Assembly (NCBI RefSeq): GCF_004348515.1
Contig: NZ_SMKH01000001.1
Location: 1-64,000, forward strand
Length of the DNA stretch: 64,000 bases
Reading direction: 5' to 3'
DNA from: Actinomadura sp. KC345
Lineage (GTDB): Bacteria; Actinomycetota; Actinomycetes; Streptosporangiales; Streptosporangiaceae
Shown here: positions 1 through 8,330 of the stretch, in pieces
Position numbering within the stretch: the first letter of the stretch is position 1
Layout of the letters: each line of letters opens with the position of its first letter
Made by a program: the position numbers and the translations under genes
The notes under the pieces: generated by a model
Told to the model about the DNA's origin: nothing
Databases searched by the model: none
What the model saw: only the letters and a program-made list of their open reading frames with translations

Positions 1-176
1 TTGAAGTGGTGACTGAACATGATCGCCTCCACCTCGATGCCGTTCATCGCGATGATGCGGCACTTGGTGTAGGGATCGGAGGTGTCGGGATCGACGGGCG
101 CGACGTCCAGCTGGCCCCAATTGCGCAACTGGTCGTCCAGCGGGATACCGCGGTGTTCGAGCGGGTTGAACGCCAC
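1..176 (-). CDS. partial conserved hypothetical protein (N-terminal end only)
   Basis: The reverse strand reads openly from about 185 to the window edge, so only the first ~58 residues are visible. I chose the GTG at 176 because an AGGAAGG Shine-Dalgarno lies 9 bases upstream; an in-frame GTG at 185 would touch that site. The protein starts VAFNPLEHRGIPLDDQLRNW and continues with PVDPDTSDPYTKCRIIAMNG. Its composition is that of a real protein, and the charged, proline-punctuated start looks like a conserved actinobacterial family, but I cannot name its function. It is transcribed divergently from the hemerythrin gene. Confidence 0.6.
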   Translation of the reverse strand, partial: MAFNPLEHRGIPLDDQLRNWGQLDVAPVDPDTSDPYTKCRIIAMNGIEVEAIMFSHHF

Positions 177-426
177 CAGGCTCACCCTTCCTGTCCGGTC
201 TGGCACGGCTTCTGGCTCACGCCCGTACCCGGCTTATCGCGGTTCCCACAGGCTTTTCACATGGCGGACAAGTTTTTGCCATGTCTTCGACTCGCGTCGC
301 AGGTCCGCAGGCACGCGCCATCATCGCGGGCGTTGACGAGGCGCCCCTCGCTTACCGATTCCAGAACCGGGTACCCACACGTCCATCGCCGTCCGGGCGG
401 CACTTTCACCGAGGGAGGGATCGCTG

Positions 427-999
427 ATGCAGACCACACCCGCCAACGCCGAGACCACCGAGGACGTCGTCGACCTGCTGCGTGCCCAGCACGGCCGGAT
501 CAGGGACCTGTTCGACCAGGTCATGAACTCTGAAGGCACCGAACGCAGGAAGGCCTTCCAAGATCTCGTGAAACTGCTGGCCATCCACGAGACGGCCGAA
601 GAGGAGATCGTCCATCCGATGGCCCGGCGGTTCCCCGGCGGCGACGGCATCGTCGACGACCGGCTGGCCGAAGAGCGCGAGGCCAAGGAACTGCTGTCCG
701 AACTGGACGGCATGGACACCGACGACCCCGCGTTCCTGAAGTCGCTCGACAAGCTCCGCATCGACGTCCTGACCCACGCCCGCGCCGAGGAACGCTACGA
801 GTTCGACCGCCTCAAGGACGAGTTCAGCCCGGCCCAGCTCAAGGGCTTCGCCGCTGCCGTCCGCGCCGCCGAGGCCACCGCGCCCACCCGTCCGCGTCCC
901 GGCGTCGAATCCGCGAGCAAGAACATGCTGGCCGGCCCGATGGTGGCGGTGGTCGACCGAGTGCGCGACATGATCCGCAACGCCCGCGACAACAGCTGA
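427..999 (+). CDS. hemerythrin HHE domain protein
   Basis: A 190-residue protein with the hemerythrin cation-binding (HHE) pattern. Visible ligand candidates are H20 in the first helix (LRAQHGRIRDLF), HE within IHETAEEEIVHP near residue 55, and HARAEERYEFD near residue 118. These line the helices that hold a di-iron centre. Known relatives bind O2, NO or act in oxidative and nitrosative stress; which applies here is not shown by sequence. The start is supported by GGAGGG seven bases before ATG. The last ~50 residues are a basic, proline-containing tail beyond the four-helix bundle. No signal peptide, so cytoplasmic. It stands alone, with mobile-element debris directly downstream. Confidence 0.88.
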   Translation: MQTTPANAETTEDVVDLLRAQHGRIRDLFDQVMNSEGTERRKAFQDLVKLLAIHETAEEEIVHPMARRFPGGDGIVDDRLAEEREAKELLSELDGMDTDDPAFLKSLDKLRIDVLTHARAEERYEFDRLKDEFSPAQLKGFAAAVRAAEATAPTRPRPGVESASKNMLAGPMVAVVDRVRDMIRNARDNS

Positions 1000-1130
1000 C
1001 CCGCCGAGAAGGCCATTGCCCTGCCGCGCCGCCACCGCCCGGGACATCGGCGGAGGCCCGGTAGCGAGGGTGTCAAACCCGCTCGCCTGGGTGAACAGAA
1101 ATTCAAATGCTTCGTAGCTGACGGAGGCCG

Positions 1131-1600
1131 GTCGAGGCGTTCATTACCCAGACCCCCCAGCGCGGCGCCGAGGCCGCTTTCGGTGATGTCACGGTCTGGA
1201 TCGGCAGGCGTCCAGGCAAGGCGGTGCACCGGCTTTCATGTCCGGTGGGCAGGAGGCGTCCTTCAAGGGCCGCGTCCACGCGTTCGAGGTGTTGGTGGGG
1301 TGCCATTCGGCAGGATCCGGTACGACAACTCCCAAGGCGGCGGTCGCGCAGATCCTAGGGCTCACCCGGGCCGGGATGAGGGCCGATCGGTGGGCGGCGT
1401 TCCGGTCGCACTACGGGATCGGGATTTAGTGCCGCCCGGAATCGAGGGCGCGCACGAAAAGGGCGGGGTGAAAGGGAGATCTGGTGGTTTCGCCGCAGCC
1501 ACTTCGTTCCGGTGCTAGAGATCGACTCGCTGGCCGAGCTGAAACAGAATGCCGGGCGCGACCGCGCTGGCACAGGCCCGCACCTGCTTGGGCAACCGGT
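1131..1600 (+). pseudogene. IS21-family IstA transposase remnant
   Basis: No intact reading frame is present, but consecutive pieces in shifting frames spell an IS21 IstA integrase core. They are VEAFITQTPQRGAEAAFGDV (from 1131), then MSGGQEASFKGRVHAFEVL, then VPFGRIRYDN, KAAVAQILGLTRAG and ADRWAAFRSHYGI, then CRPGIEGAHEKGG, then WFRRSHFVPVLEIDSLAEL. The order matches the DDE domain of the family. At least four frameshifts separate the pieces. The N-terminal helix-turn-helix and the C-terminus are missing, as is the istB ATPase gene. This is a dead fragment. Confidence 0.8.
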
Positions 1601-1789
1601 CGTCGCAGCTCCGGCCGGCCTGTCCAGGTAACGGCTCTGTCGCGGTTTCGGTGGTAGCGGAGGGTGTCAGCCCGTCACGCTGAGAGGTGATCAAGGGACC
1701 CTGTCTGGCCTGGTCACCGACGATGTGACGGACGAGAGCGAGCTGATTCGGGTGAGGCCCGCGGCCGGAAAATCGCGAACGCCGACGGA

Positions 1790-1925
1790 TCCGGGCTTGG
1801 CGCCCTGGCGGCTGGTCCGCTATGCGGACGACTTCGTCATCATGGTCCACACACCGACGAACTTCGGGGACAGGTGAGCGAGGTCTTGGCGCCGATGGGC
1901 CTGATCTCCTGTCACCAGCAAAGAC
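1790..1925 (+). pseudogene. group II intron reverse transcriptase fragment (YADD motif)
   Basis: A short reading frame gives WRLVRYADDFVIMVH, ending in a stop at about 1875. YADD, encoded at 1821-1832, is the catalytic motif of group II intron-encoded reverse transcriptases, and RLVRYADDFV is the usual surrounding sequence. After the stop, other frames continue with SEVLAPMGL and SPAKTRI, which is the next conserved block. Only ~45 residues survive. No maturase domain or intron RNA domain V hairpin was recognised next to it. Confidence 0.7.
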
Positions 1926-2450
1926 CCGGATTGACCGAGGACCCCGCGCTCCCGGTCCCGCAACTCCTGCGCGAGATCCGCGAACGCGGCTACACCGGCA
2001 CCCAGAGCCTTCTCTACCGCTACATCACCCAGGGCCGTGTCGAGGACGACCGTCCCGGCCTGTCACCCCGCCGCCTCGCCCGGCTCCTGCTCGCCCGACC
2101 CGGTAATCTCAAGCCCGACCGGCACGAAATCCTCGCGAAGACCACTGACGCCTGCCCGGAGATGAGCGTTTCGCCGCACTGGTCCACGCCTTCGCCCACT
2201 CTCGGTCCCCGCCGCCAACAACAGGAACCGGCTGCAAGAGTGGAGCAGCGCCGCCGAGAAGGTGAACCTGCGCACGTACACTCGTTCACCCGCGGCCTAC
2301 GACTCGACCCAGACGCCGTGTCGCTCTCCAGCGATTACCGCAACGGCGGAACCGAGGGCGTCAGCACCAAGACCAAGCTGATCAAGAGACAGATCCGGCC
2401 GAGCAGGCTTCCACCTCCTGCATCACCGCATTCTCCTCGCATAAGTCTTA
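1926..2450 (+). pseudogene. ISL3-family transposase remnant (C-terminal part)
   Basis: The frame running through this stretch contains LLREIRERGYTGTQSLLYRY, then LSPRRLARLLLARP, then HSFTRGLRLDPDAVSLSS and NGGTEGVSTKTKLIKRQ. These are the middle and C-terminal blocks of ISL3 (IS204/IS1165-type) DDE transposases. A neighbouring frame adds RAGFHLLHHRILLA, the usual end, so there is a frameshift near 2395. Another frame carries ERFAALVHAFAH near 2165, so at least one more shift exists. The N-terminal zinc finger and DNA-binding part are absent. It joins the reverse transcriptase fragment with no recognisable gap. Confidence 0.78.
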
Positions 2451-2690
2451 TCCGCCGATTCCATCGAAAGAGTTCCAGAGCAGAAAAGCATACAGTTCTT
2501 GACGTATTGCGGTGCTCCTTAGGTCTTTCGTTTCCACCGACTTTACAGCCGTGACGTTTTGGGGCGATGACCGGGGTAGGGGGCGCTGGGGCAGCATGCA
2601 GGGCTCGCACAGGCGTCTGCGACGACTGTCTCCGCTGATGGTGCAGGTGGAACCTAGGTCGAACAACGCTCCGGGGCAGGAGTGACAGCC

Positions 2691-3074
2691 ATGGATTTGT
2701 CGGCGTACGAGCGAGCGGTGCTGCGGCGACTTTGCTCTGACCTCCATCGGCAGGACCCTCGGTTAGCATCCATGCTCACCGGGTCCCCTCCGCCAGGGGA
2801 AAAGGGGGCGGAGGTCTCGTGGCGGCCACCGCGGGTGGCGGTGCTCGTGGCGGCGGTGATGCTAGCGGCGGTGAGCTTCATGGTGGCGGCCGTGACGTCG
2901 CTGATGCAGCCGCCCTGCCGGCCCGGGACGACCGGCGCGCAGGTCACCGCCGGCACCGCAGCACCGTCCGAGGAGCGGCTTTCGGGCTCGTCAGCGCACA
3001 ACAGGGGGCAGCCTGTCAAGGCTCCGCACGCCACACACCAAACCTTCCGACCGACATCGCCGAGCAGGTGCTGA
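2691..3074 (+). CDS. DUF3040-like small membrane protein
   Basis: A 127-residue protein beginning MDLSAYERAVLRRLCSDL with DPRLASML near residue 25. That is the DUF3040 pattern: a short acidic/basic N-terminal helix followed by a membrane segment. The hydrophobic segment VAVLVAAVMLAAVSFMVAAV spans about residues 46-65. The tail is low complexity and Ser/Pro/Thr-rich. The ATG at 2691 is preferred over the GTG at 2682 because CAGGAG lies 8 bases upstream. The gene lies 51 bases before ctaD in the same direction, so the two may be co-transcribed. The function of the family is unknown. Confidence 0.6.
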   Translation: MDLSAYERAVLRRLCSDLHRQDPRLASMLTGSPPPGEKGAEVSWRPPRVAVLVAAVMLAAVSFMVAAVTSLMQPPCRPGTTGAQVTAGTAAPSEERLSGSSAHNRGQPVKAPHATHQTFRPTSPSRC

Positions 3075-3125
3075 AGCGGGACATTATTCGCACTCAGCTC
3101 ATCGTATAGCCCTAGGAGTGTTCCG

Positions 3126-4799
3126 GTGACAGATTCGCAGCGGTCGGCCACTGAGCCGCCGACCTCACTGACCGCGCCGGCACGGGCGGTCAAAGGCAAG
3201 GTGGCGGTCGAATGGCTGACCACCACCGACCACAAAAAGATTGGTTACATGTACCTGATCGCCTCGTTCGGATTCTTCTCCCTGGCCGGATTGTTGGCGA
3301 TGCTCATTCGTTCAGAACTGGCCGAACCTGGACTGCAGGTGATGAGCAACTACGACTATAATCAGATGTTTACCATGCACGGCACAATAATGATGTTCTT
3401 TTTTGCTACTCCGCTGTTCGCCGGGTTCGCCAACGTCATCATGCCGTTGCAGATCGGTGCACCGGACGTGGCCTTCCCCCGACTGAACGCGCTGAGCTTC
3501 TGGTTGTTCTTCTTCGGTGCTTTGGTTACTATTTCCGGTTTTCTGACCAGCGAGGGAGCCGCCAGTTTCGGGTGGACCGGCTACCCACCGCTGTCCGATG
3601 AGACGCGCTCCCCTGAGGTGGGCGGCGACCTGTGGACGGCGGGCCTGATCATGTCAGGTTTCGGCACGATCCTCGGTGCGGTCAACTTCATTACCACCAT
3701 CATCGGCATGCGTGCCCCCGGTATGACCATGTTCCGGATGCCGATCTTCACCTGGAACGTGCTGTTCACCTCGATCCTGGTGCTCATGGCCTTTCCGGTA
3801 CTCGCCGCCGCGCTTGCGGCACTGTGGGCTGATCGCAACCTCGACGCGCACATCTACGACCCAGCCAACGGTGGCGCACTGCTGTGGCAGCACCTGTTCT
3901 GGTTCTTCGGCCACCCCGAGGTCTACATCGTGGCACTGCCGTTCTTCGGCATCGTCACTGAGGTAATCCCCGTCTTCAGCCGCAAACCCCTGTTCGGCTA
4001 CATCGGCATGATCTTCGCCAGCATTACGATCACCGGGCTGTCGATGACGGTCTGGGCCCACCACATGTTCGCCACGGGGCGGGTGCTGTTGCCGTTCTTC
4101 TCCTTTATGTCCTTCCTGATCGCCGTGCCTACTGGCATCAAGTTCTTCAACTGGGTCGGCACCATGTGGCGCGGGCAGATCGTCCTTGAGGCCCCGATGT
4201 TGTGGGCGATCGGGTTCATGGTGACGTTCCTGTTCGGCGGCCTGACCGGCGTGATCTTGGCCTCACCGCCCTTGGACTTCCATGTTCACGACTCATACTT
4301 TGTCGTCGCGCATTTTCATTACGTATTGTTCGGCACCGTGGTGTTCGCGATGTTCGCCGGGTTCTCGTTCTGGTGGCCCAAGATGACCGGCAAAATGCTC
4401 GACGAACGACTGTCAAAGATTCACTTTTGGATGCTATTCATCGGCTTCCACGCCACTTTCCTTGTGCAACACATGCTCGGCGCCAACGGTATGCCTCGCC
4501 GCTACGCCGACTATCCGGACGAGTTTTCCACACTCAATCTGGTGTCCTCGGCTGGCGCTGCGCTGCTGGGACTGTCAACCTTCCCGTTCTTGTGGAACGT
4601 CTGGCGCACCGCTCGCAAAGGCCAGGACGTGCACGTCGACGACCCCTGGGGTTACGGCAACTCCTTGGAATGGGCCACCTCCTGTCCGCCACCACGCCAC
4701 AACTTCGCGTCCATTCCACTTATTCGTTCAGAACGGCCCGCCTTCGACCTGCACCATCCCCACATCGACACCGTTCACGGTCAGAACACGTTCCGATGA
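3126..4799 (+). CDS. ctaD: cytochrome c oxidase subunit I (aa3-type)
   Basis: 557 residues with 12 predicted membrane helices; the catalytic subunit that reduces O2 to water and pumps protons. Seen directly are [12 protein letters not shown] (heme a ligand), [10 protein letters not shown] (CuB His and the His-Tyr cross-link), WAHHMFATG (CuB histidines) and [16 protein letters not shown] (heme a3 and heme a ligands). N-terminal [15 protein letters not shown] is the classical start of the family. GTG start with AGGAG 7 bases upstream. Subunits II, III and IV, the Rieske and cytochrome bc genes are not nearby, so this is a solitary copy, probably additional to a main operon elsewhere. Its A/T-ending codons are more frequent than in most genes of the window. 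Mobile-element relics flank it on both sides, which suggests transfer or a rearranged locus. Confidence 0.95.
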   Translation: MTDSQRSATEPPTSLTAPARAVKGKVAVEWLTTTDHKKIGYMYLIASFGFFSLAGLLAMLIRSELAEPGLQVMSNYDYNQMFTMHGTIMMFFFATPLFAGFANVIMPLQIGAPDVAFPRLNALSFWLFFFGALVTISGFLTSEGAASFGWTGYPPLSDETRSPEVGGDLWTAGLIMSGFGTILGAVNFITTIIGMRAPGMTMFRMPIFTWNVLFTSILVLMAFPVLAAALAALWADRNLDAHIYDPANGGALLWQHLFWFFGHPEVYIVALPFFGIVTEVIPVFSRKPLFGYIGMIFASITITGLSMTVWAHHMFATGRVLLPFFSFMSFLIAVPTGIKFFNWVGTMWRGQIVLEAPMLWAIGFMVTFLFGGLTGVILASPPLDFHVHDSYFVVAHFHYVLFGTVVFAMFAGFSFWWPKMTGKMLDERLSKIHFWMLFIGFHATFLVQHMLGANGMPRRYADYPDEFSTLNLVSSAGAALLGLSTFPFLWNVWRTARKGQDVHVDDPWGYGNSLEWATSCPPPRHNFASIPLIRSERPAFDLHHPHIDTVHGQNTFR

Positions 4800-4870
4800 G
4801 GATCACAGAAGGGGCGACTCGCGCACCTGAAGACGGGGCATGAACAATCACAGCGGCGAGAAGTGACACC

Positions 4871-5005
4871 ATGACCGAAAGTCTGAAAACCATGCTCAAG
4901 TACAACATCATCGACCCACTGCAGCGGATAGTAAGAACCGTCGCGGGCTGCTCGTCGGTTGGGCTTCTCTGGGGGGTTTCACGTTGCGTGACGGTGTGGC
5001 CGTAG
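4871..5005 (+). CDS. possible 44-residue small ORF downstream of ctaD
   Basis: ATG at 4871 has GAGAAG 7 bases upstream and opens MTESLKTMLKYNIIDPLQRI, then a short hydrophobic stretch VAGCSSVGLLWGV, then stops at TAG 5003. The amphipathic start plus hydrophobic segment could be a small membrane subunit co-transcribed with ctaD. It could equally be chance, or the 5' end of a truncated gene. I do not recognise it. The sequence between ctaD and this ORF shows nothing else. Confidence 0.3.
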   Translation: MTESLKTMLKYNIIDPLQRIVRTVAGCSSVGLLWGVSRCVTVWP

Positions 5006-5189
5006 GCGCCCTCATACGTCGGCACGCCCGCTTGCAACACAAGTTTCGTGTACCGGCCGAAAGCAGGAGGCCGAAACGCATGATGAGGTGTGGGGTGGAC
5101 GCGGGTTTGCGAGTAAACGGGAAAGTGACTTCTACATCCCGGTGTCGAACTAACCTCGATCTTCCATGAGGTGGGTTGGGTCGGTCTAG

Positions 5190-5430
5190 GGTCAGTGGCG
5201 GGTCGGCCGGAGCCGGAGTCGGCGGCCAGCGCCACGAGGCCAGAGTTGGTTGGCGGCGAAGCCGTGCAGGGGCAGGTTGCGCAGGCCGGTGTCCTTGGCG
5301 CAGCGTATGCGGTCCTCGGCCCGGGCCTGGCGACGGTGACGCAACTCCAGATGGGCGAGCTACCCGCGCCGGGTGTTGGTGACGAAACACGTGAAGCGGC
5401 GCCCGTCGATGTCGGGAGCACTCCAGCCCA
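5190..5430 (-). pseudogene. IS1380-family transposase remnant
   Basis: The reverse strand reads DIDGRRFTCFVTNTRRG, then an in-frame TAG, then LAHLELRHRRQARAEDRIRC, then AKDTGLRNLPLHGFAANQLW. A frameshift follows, then LVALAA. This is the conserved DDE-domain stretch of IS1380 transposases, in which the stop position is normally Gln; the change looks like CAG to TAG. Only ~85 residues of about 450 remain. Upstream on the same strand (to ~5600) the frames are open but not recognisable. Confidence 0.72.
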
Positions 5431-5755
5431 TTGCGGCCGCCCGGCCAGTGCCCGCGCTGTGATGCACGGCGCGCCGACCGCGCCGCACGCGGGCTGGTCG
5501 ATCACGCTCACGAGCCGTTGCCGTTCGGGCGTCGGCTGCCCTACGGGCAGTGCCCGCGGTGTGATCAGTTGCACGAGGGGCGCGCCACCACGCCGCGCCA
5601 GTCACCGGAGCGCCCGGGATACTCGACCGCAGCGGCAGCACGAGGAGATACGCGCGCATTTCGCGCCCGGCGGCCCGCATGGCCGCGCACTATGCGGCCC
5701 GGTATGAAGCGCCCCGGGTTTGCTGGAGGCTCGATTGCCTGGAGAGGATCGAGTC

Positions 5756-5960
5756 ATGGCACGTCTGTCCCCTTATCCCCCTGAGTTGCGTCACCGTGCG
5801 GTGCGGATGGTCACGAGGTCCGTGCGGACTACGACAACGAGACCGCGGCCTTGCGGGCGGTGGCGGTGAAGCTGGGCATTCGCTCGCCCGAGACCTTGCG
5901 CAACTGGGGACGCGAGCGCGCGGAGCAGGCCAGGTGCGCGCCGCGCAGATCGGGGACCGG
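5756..5960 (+). pseudogene. IS3-family OrfA remnant
   Basis: ATG at 5756 opens MARLSPYPPELRHRAVRMV. A one- or two-base shift near 5810 then leads into EVRADYDNETAALRAVAVK and LGIRSPETLRNWGRERA. This is the helix-turn-helix OrfA of IS3 elements (the YPPELRxRAVRMV start and the ETxRxW block). The leucine zipper end and all of OrfB are missing. The sequence at 5705-5728 resembles the terminal inverted repeat that usually precedes such OrfA genes, but I see no matching right end. Confidence 0.72.
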
Positions 5961-6331
5961 CGAGCGGCGCTGCAGGCGGCGGTGAAGGCGCGGCCGCCGC
6001 GCCGCCATCGGCCTGACCCGGCCGCATTTGTAAGCAGGCGCTGTCCTGCAGGCGCCGGGCCGAGGAGTTGCGGGCTGTGGCGGCCTGGTCGGCTGCGCAC
6101 CGGCATGAGCAGGCCCCCTGACCCACGAACGTTGCGCGCCGTGGTGCACCGCAACGGCGCGGCGGTGGCATCACACGCAGGCGGCCTGGCATCGCCGCCA
6201 TGCCGAGGCCATCAAAGCGAGCGAGGTGAGCAGCCGCCTCCCGGAGGGCGGTCGATTTGACCCTTCTCTTGTCGATCATCTGCCCCTGGTTGAGCTTTGT
6301 GTTTCACGGGGCGATATGGGGAAAGGGCGGC
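5961..6331. other. gene-free stretch, degraded coding sequence
   Basis: About 370 bases between the IS3 remnant and nfeD with no intact gene. Short open pieces on the plus strand (AEELRAVAAWSA near 6060 and WHRRHAEAIKASEV near 6185) look like broken protein-coding sequence but belong to no family I can name. No promoter or repeat stands out. Confidence 0.4.
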
Positions 6332-6796
6332 ATGAGGGGGTTTGCGTTGGCGCAATACGCGTGGTTGATTTGGCTGGCGGTCGCCGCCGTGCTCGGCGTC
6401 CTGGAATTGCTCACCGTGACGATCGACCTGGGGTTGATCGCGCTGGCCGCGCTGGCGGGGGCCGGTGCCGCGGGGCTGGGACTTGGGCCGCTCTGGCAGT
6501 TCGGCGTATTCGCGCTGGTCGCCGCGGCCGGGCTGGGGCTCGTGCGGCCGTACGCCAAGAGGCTGGTCAACCGGGCGCCCGCGCTGCGCAGCGGGACCGC
6601 GGCTCTGATCGGCCAGGAGGCGGTAGCCCTCTCGCCCATCGACCGTGACAGCGGGCTGGTACGCCTGGGCGGCGAGGAATGGACGGCCCGCCCGTACGTC
6701 CCCGACCTGACCATCGCCGAGGGAACACGCGTCGAGGTACTGGCGATCGAAGGTGCGACCGCGCTCGTCCATCCGCAGGGAGGCAGTTTGACATGA
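6332..6796 (+). CDS. NfeD-like membrane protein
   Basis: 154 residues. Two hydrophobic hairpins cover roughly residues 10-70 (WLIWLAVAAVLGVLELLTV, then a Gly/Ala-rich pair). A soluble beta-barrel (OB-fold) tail follows: TAALIGQEAVAL, GLVRLGGEEWTARPY and GTRVEVLAIEGATALVHP are the classical NfeD C-terminal pattern. I chose ATG 6332 because GAAAGG precedes it and the residues upstream are not conserved-looking. The stop overlaps the next start by 4 bases (ATGA), so it is coupled to the SPFH gene. NfeD proteins partner with stomatin/SPFH proteins in membrane microdomains; that role is inferred here from family and context. Confidence 0.85.
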   Translation: MRGFALAQYAWLIWLAVAAVLGVLELLTVTIDLGLIALAALAGAGAAGLGLGPLWQFGVFALVAAAGLGLVRPYAKRLVNRAPALRSGTAALIGQEAVALSPIDRDSGLVRLGGEEWTARPYVPDLTIAEGTRVEVLAIEGATALVHPQGGSLT

Positions 6797-7743
6797 CCGG
6801 GTTCATCGTGGGCGCCGTGGCCGCGGTGCTGATCGTATTGCTGATCGTGCGCGCCGTGCGGATCGTGCCGCAGTCGCACGCGTCCAACGTGGAACGGCTG
6901 GGCCGTTTCCAGCGCACCCTGGGCGCGGGCATCCACGTGGTGATCCCCTTCGTGGACAAGGTGCGGCCGCGCATCGACCTGCGCGAGCAGGTCGTGTCGT
7001 TCGACCCACAGTCGGTGATCACCGAGGACAACCTCGTGGTCTATATCGACACCGTCATCTACTTCCAGGTCACCGACCCGCAGGCGGCGCAGTACGAGAT
7101 CGCCAGCTATATCAAGGCGATCGAGCAGCTCACGACCACCACGCTGCGCAACGTCATCGGCGGGATGGCCCTGGAGATGACGCTGACTTCCCGTGACACC
7201 ATCAACGCGGGGCTGCGCGGCGTGCTCGACGAGGCCACCGGTAAGTGGGGGATCCGCGTCAACCGGGTCGAGGTCAAGGCCATCGACCCGCCACCGACCA
7301 TCCGGGAGGCGATGGAGAAGCAGATGCGCGCCGAACGTGACAAGCGGGCCGCGATTCTCACCGCCGAAGGTGCCCGCCAATCGGCCATCCTCACCGCCGA
7401 GGGCGAGAAGCAGAGCTCCATCCTGCGAGCCGAGGGCGACCGGGAGTCTCGTATTCTCACCGCGGCGGGGCAGGCGGGCGCGATCGAGACCGTCTTCGCC
7501 GCCGTCCACGCCGGCAATCCGAGCCCGGCCATCCTCGCCTACCAGTATCTGCAGACCCTCCCGCAGCTCGCCCGCGAGGGGAACACGTTCCTTGTGATCC
7601 CGAGTGAGCTCACCTCCGCCATGGAGACCGTCCGTAAAGCCTTCGACCAGCCCGACTCCGGCCGGCCCACGACGCCCGGGACGCCCACGAAACCGGGCAC
7701 TCCCTCGACCGACGCGGGCAAGGGTCCGGGGCCCGCCGACTGA
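6793..7743 (+). CDS. SPFH/Band 7 (stomatin-like) protein
   Basis: 316 residues. An N-terminal membrane anchor (about residues 3-22, IVGAVAAVLIVLLIVRAV) is followed by the Band 7 domain: VPQSHASNVERLGRFQRTL, GIHVVIPFVDKV, IDLREQVVSF and TTLRNVIGGMALE. A coiled-coil then carries the repeated AEG motif (ILTAEGARQS, ILTAEGEKQS, ILRAEGDRES; bases ~7350-7470), which is typical of prokaryotic stomatins that oligomerise into rings. The last ~35 residues are a Pro/Thr/Gly-rich tail. It overlaps nfeD by 4 bases. Likely role: membrane microdomain scaffold or quality control with the NfeD partner. Confidence 0.9.
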   Translation: MTGFIVGAVAAVLIVLLIVRAVRIVPQSHASNVERLGRFQRTLGAGIHVVIPFVDKVRPRIDLREQVVSFDPQSVITEDNLVVYIDTVIYFQVTDPQAAQYEIASYIKAIEQLTTTTLRNVIGGMALEMTLTSRDTINAGLRGVLDEATGKWGIRVNRVEVKAIDPPPTIREAMEKQMRAERDKRAAILTAEGARQSAILTAEGEKQSSILRAEGDRESRILTAAGQAGAIETVFAAVHAGNPSPAILAYQYLQTLPQLAREGNTFLVIPSELTSAMETVRKAFDQPDSGRPTTPGTPTKPGTPSTDAGKGPGPAD

Positions 7744-7960
7744 CCGGATCGGTCAGTCGCCGGGTGGTGAGGTCGTCGAGGTCGGTCACCACCTGCTCGA
7801 CGGTTTCGCGTTCCGTCGCGTAGTAGCGGGCCGTCCAACGCGCCACCAACTCCGGATAGACCCAGCCCGCCACATCGGCCGCGCCCTGCCGGGAGTATTC
7901 GGCCTCTTCGTGGAGCCGCCAATACCCATCCGATGTCTCCGACGCCCTGCTGGACCCTGA
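7744..7960 (-). pseudogene. remnant of an unidentified gene
   Basis: The reverse strand from ~7945 down to ~7744 reads SETSDGYWRLHEEAEYSRQG, AADVAGWVYPELVARWTARY and ATERETVEQVVTDLDDLTTR without a usable start codon. It looks like the C-terminal ~65 residues of a real soluble protein. Farther out (8100-8200, same strand) a frame gives DAWIFADGSYFRGPDAS, which could be more of a broken gene. No family recognised. The remaining bases to 8330 show nothing else. Confidence 0.4.
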
Positions 7961-8330
7961 TCGAGCCGACTCTCAGCGCCTGGCGCCAGGCTCGGCTCGA
8001 CCGCCGGGCCGTGAACCTCCCCACCGCGCGTGGCGTCCACCGAGTGCGCCGATCTCACCGCGGGTTCCTTCCTGCACACGCCGACACCGACCGGACCAGG
8101 ACATCGACGGCGGTCATGACGCGTCGGGACCCCGGAAATAGGAACCGTCAGCAAAGATCCAGGCATCGCTCCCGCCCGGCTGAATGACCAAGCCACGCAC
8201 CGCCGACCCCGGACGCTGCGATCATGCCGTCCACACTCAGCGGCAACAGCGGCCGAGGGCCAGCGTGACCCTATTGCGAGACGCAAGAAGCTTCTTGCCG
8301 CGACGCCGTCGAACCGCCAGGCTGGCGAAC

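Noticed and set aside
4720-5574. A 284-codon minus-strand open frame after ctaD
   Set aside because: It overlaps the 3' end of ctaD and contains only a shifted frame of the IS1380 relic; the rest is proline-rich without family motifs.
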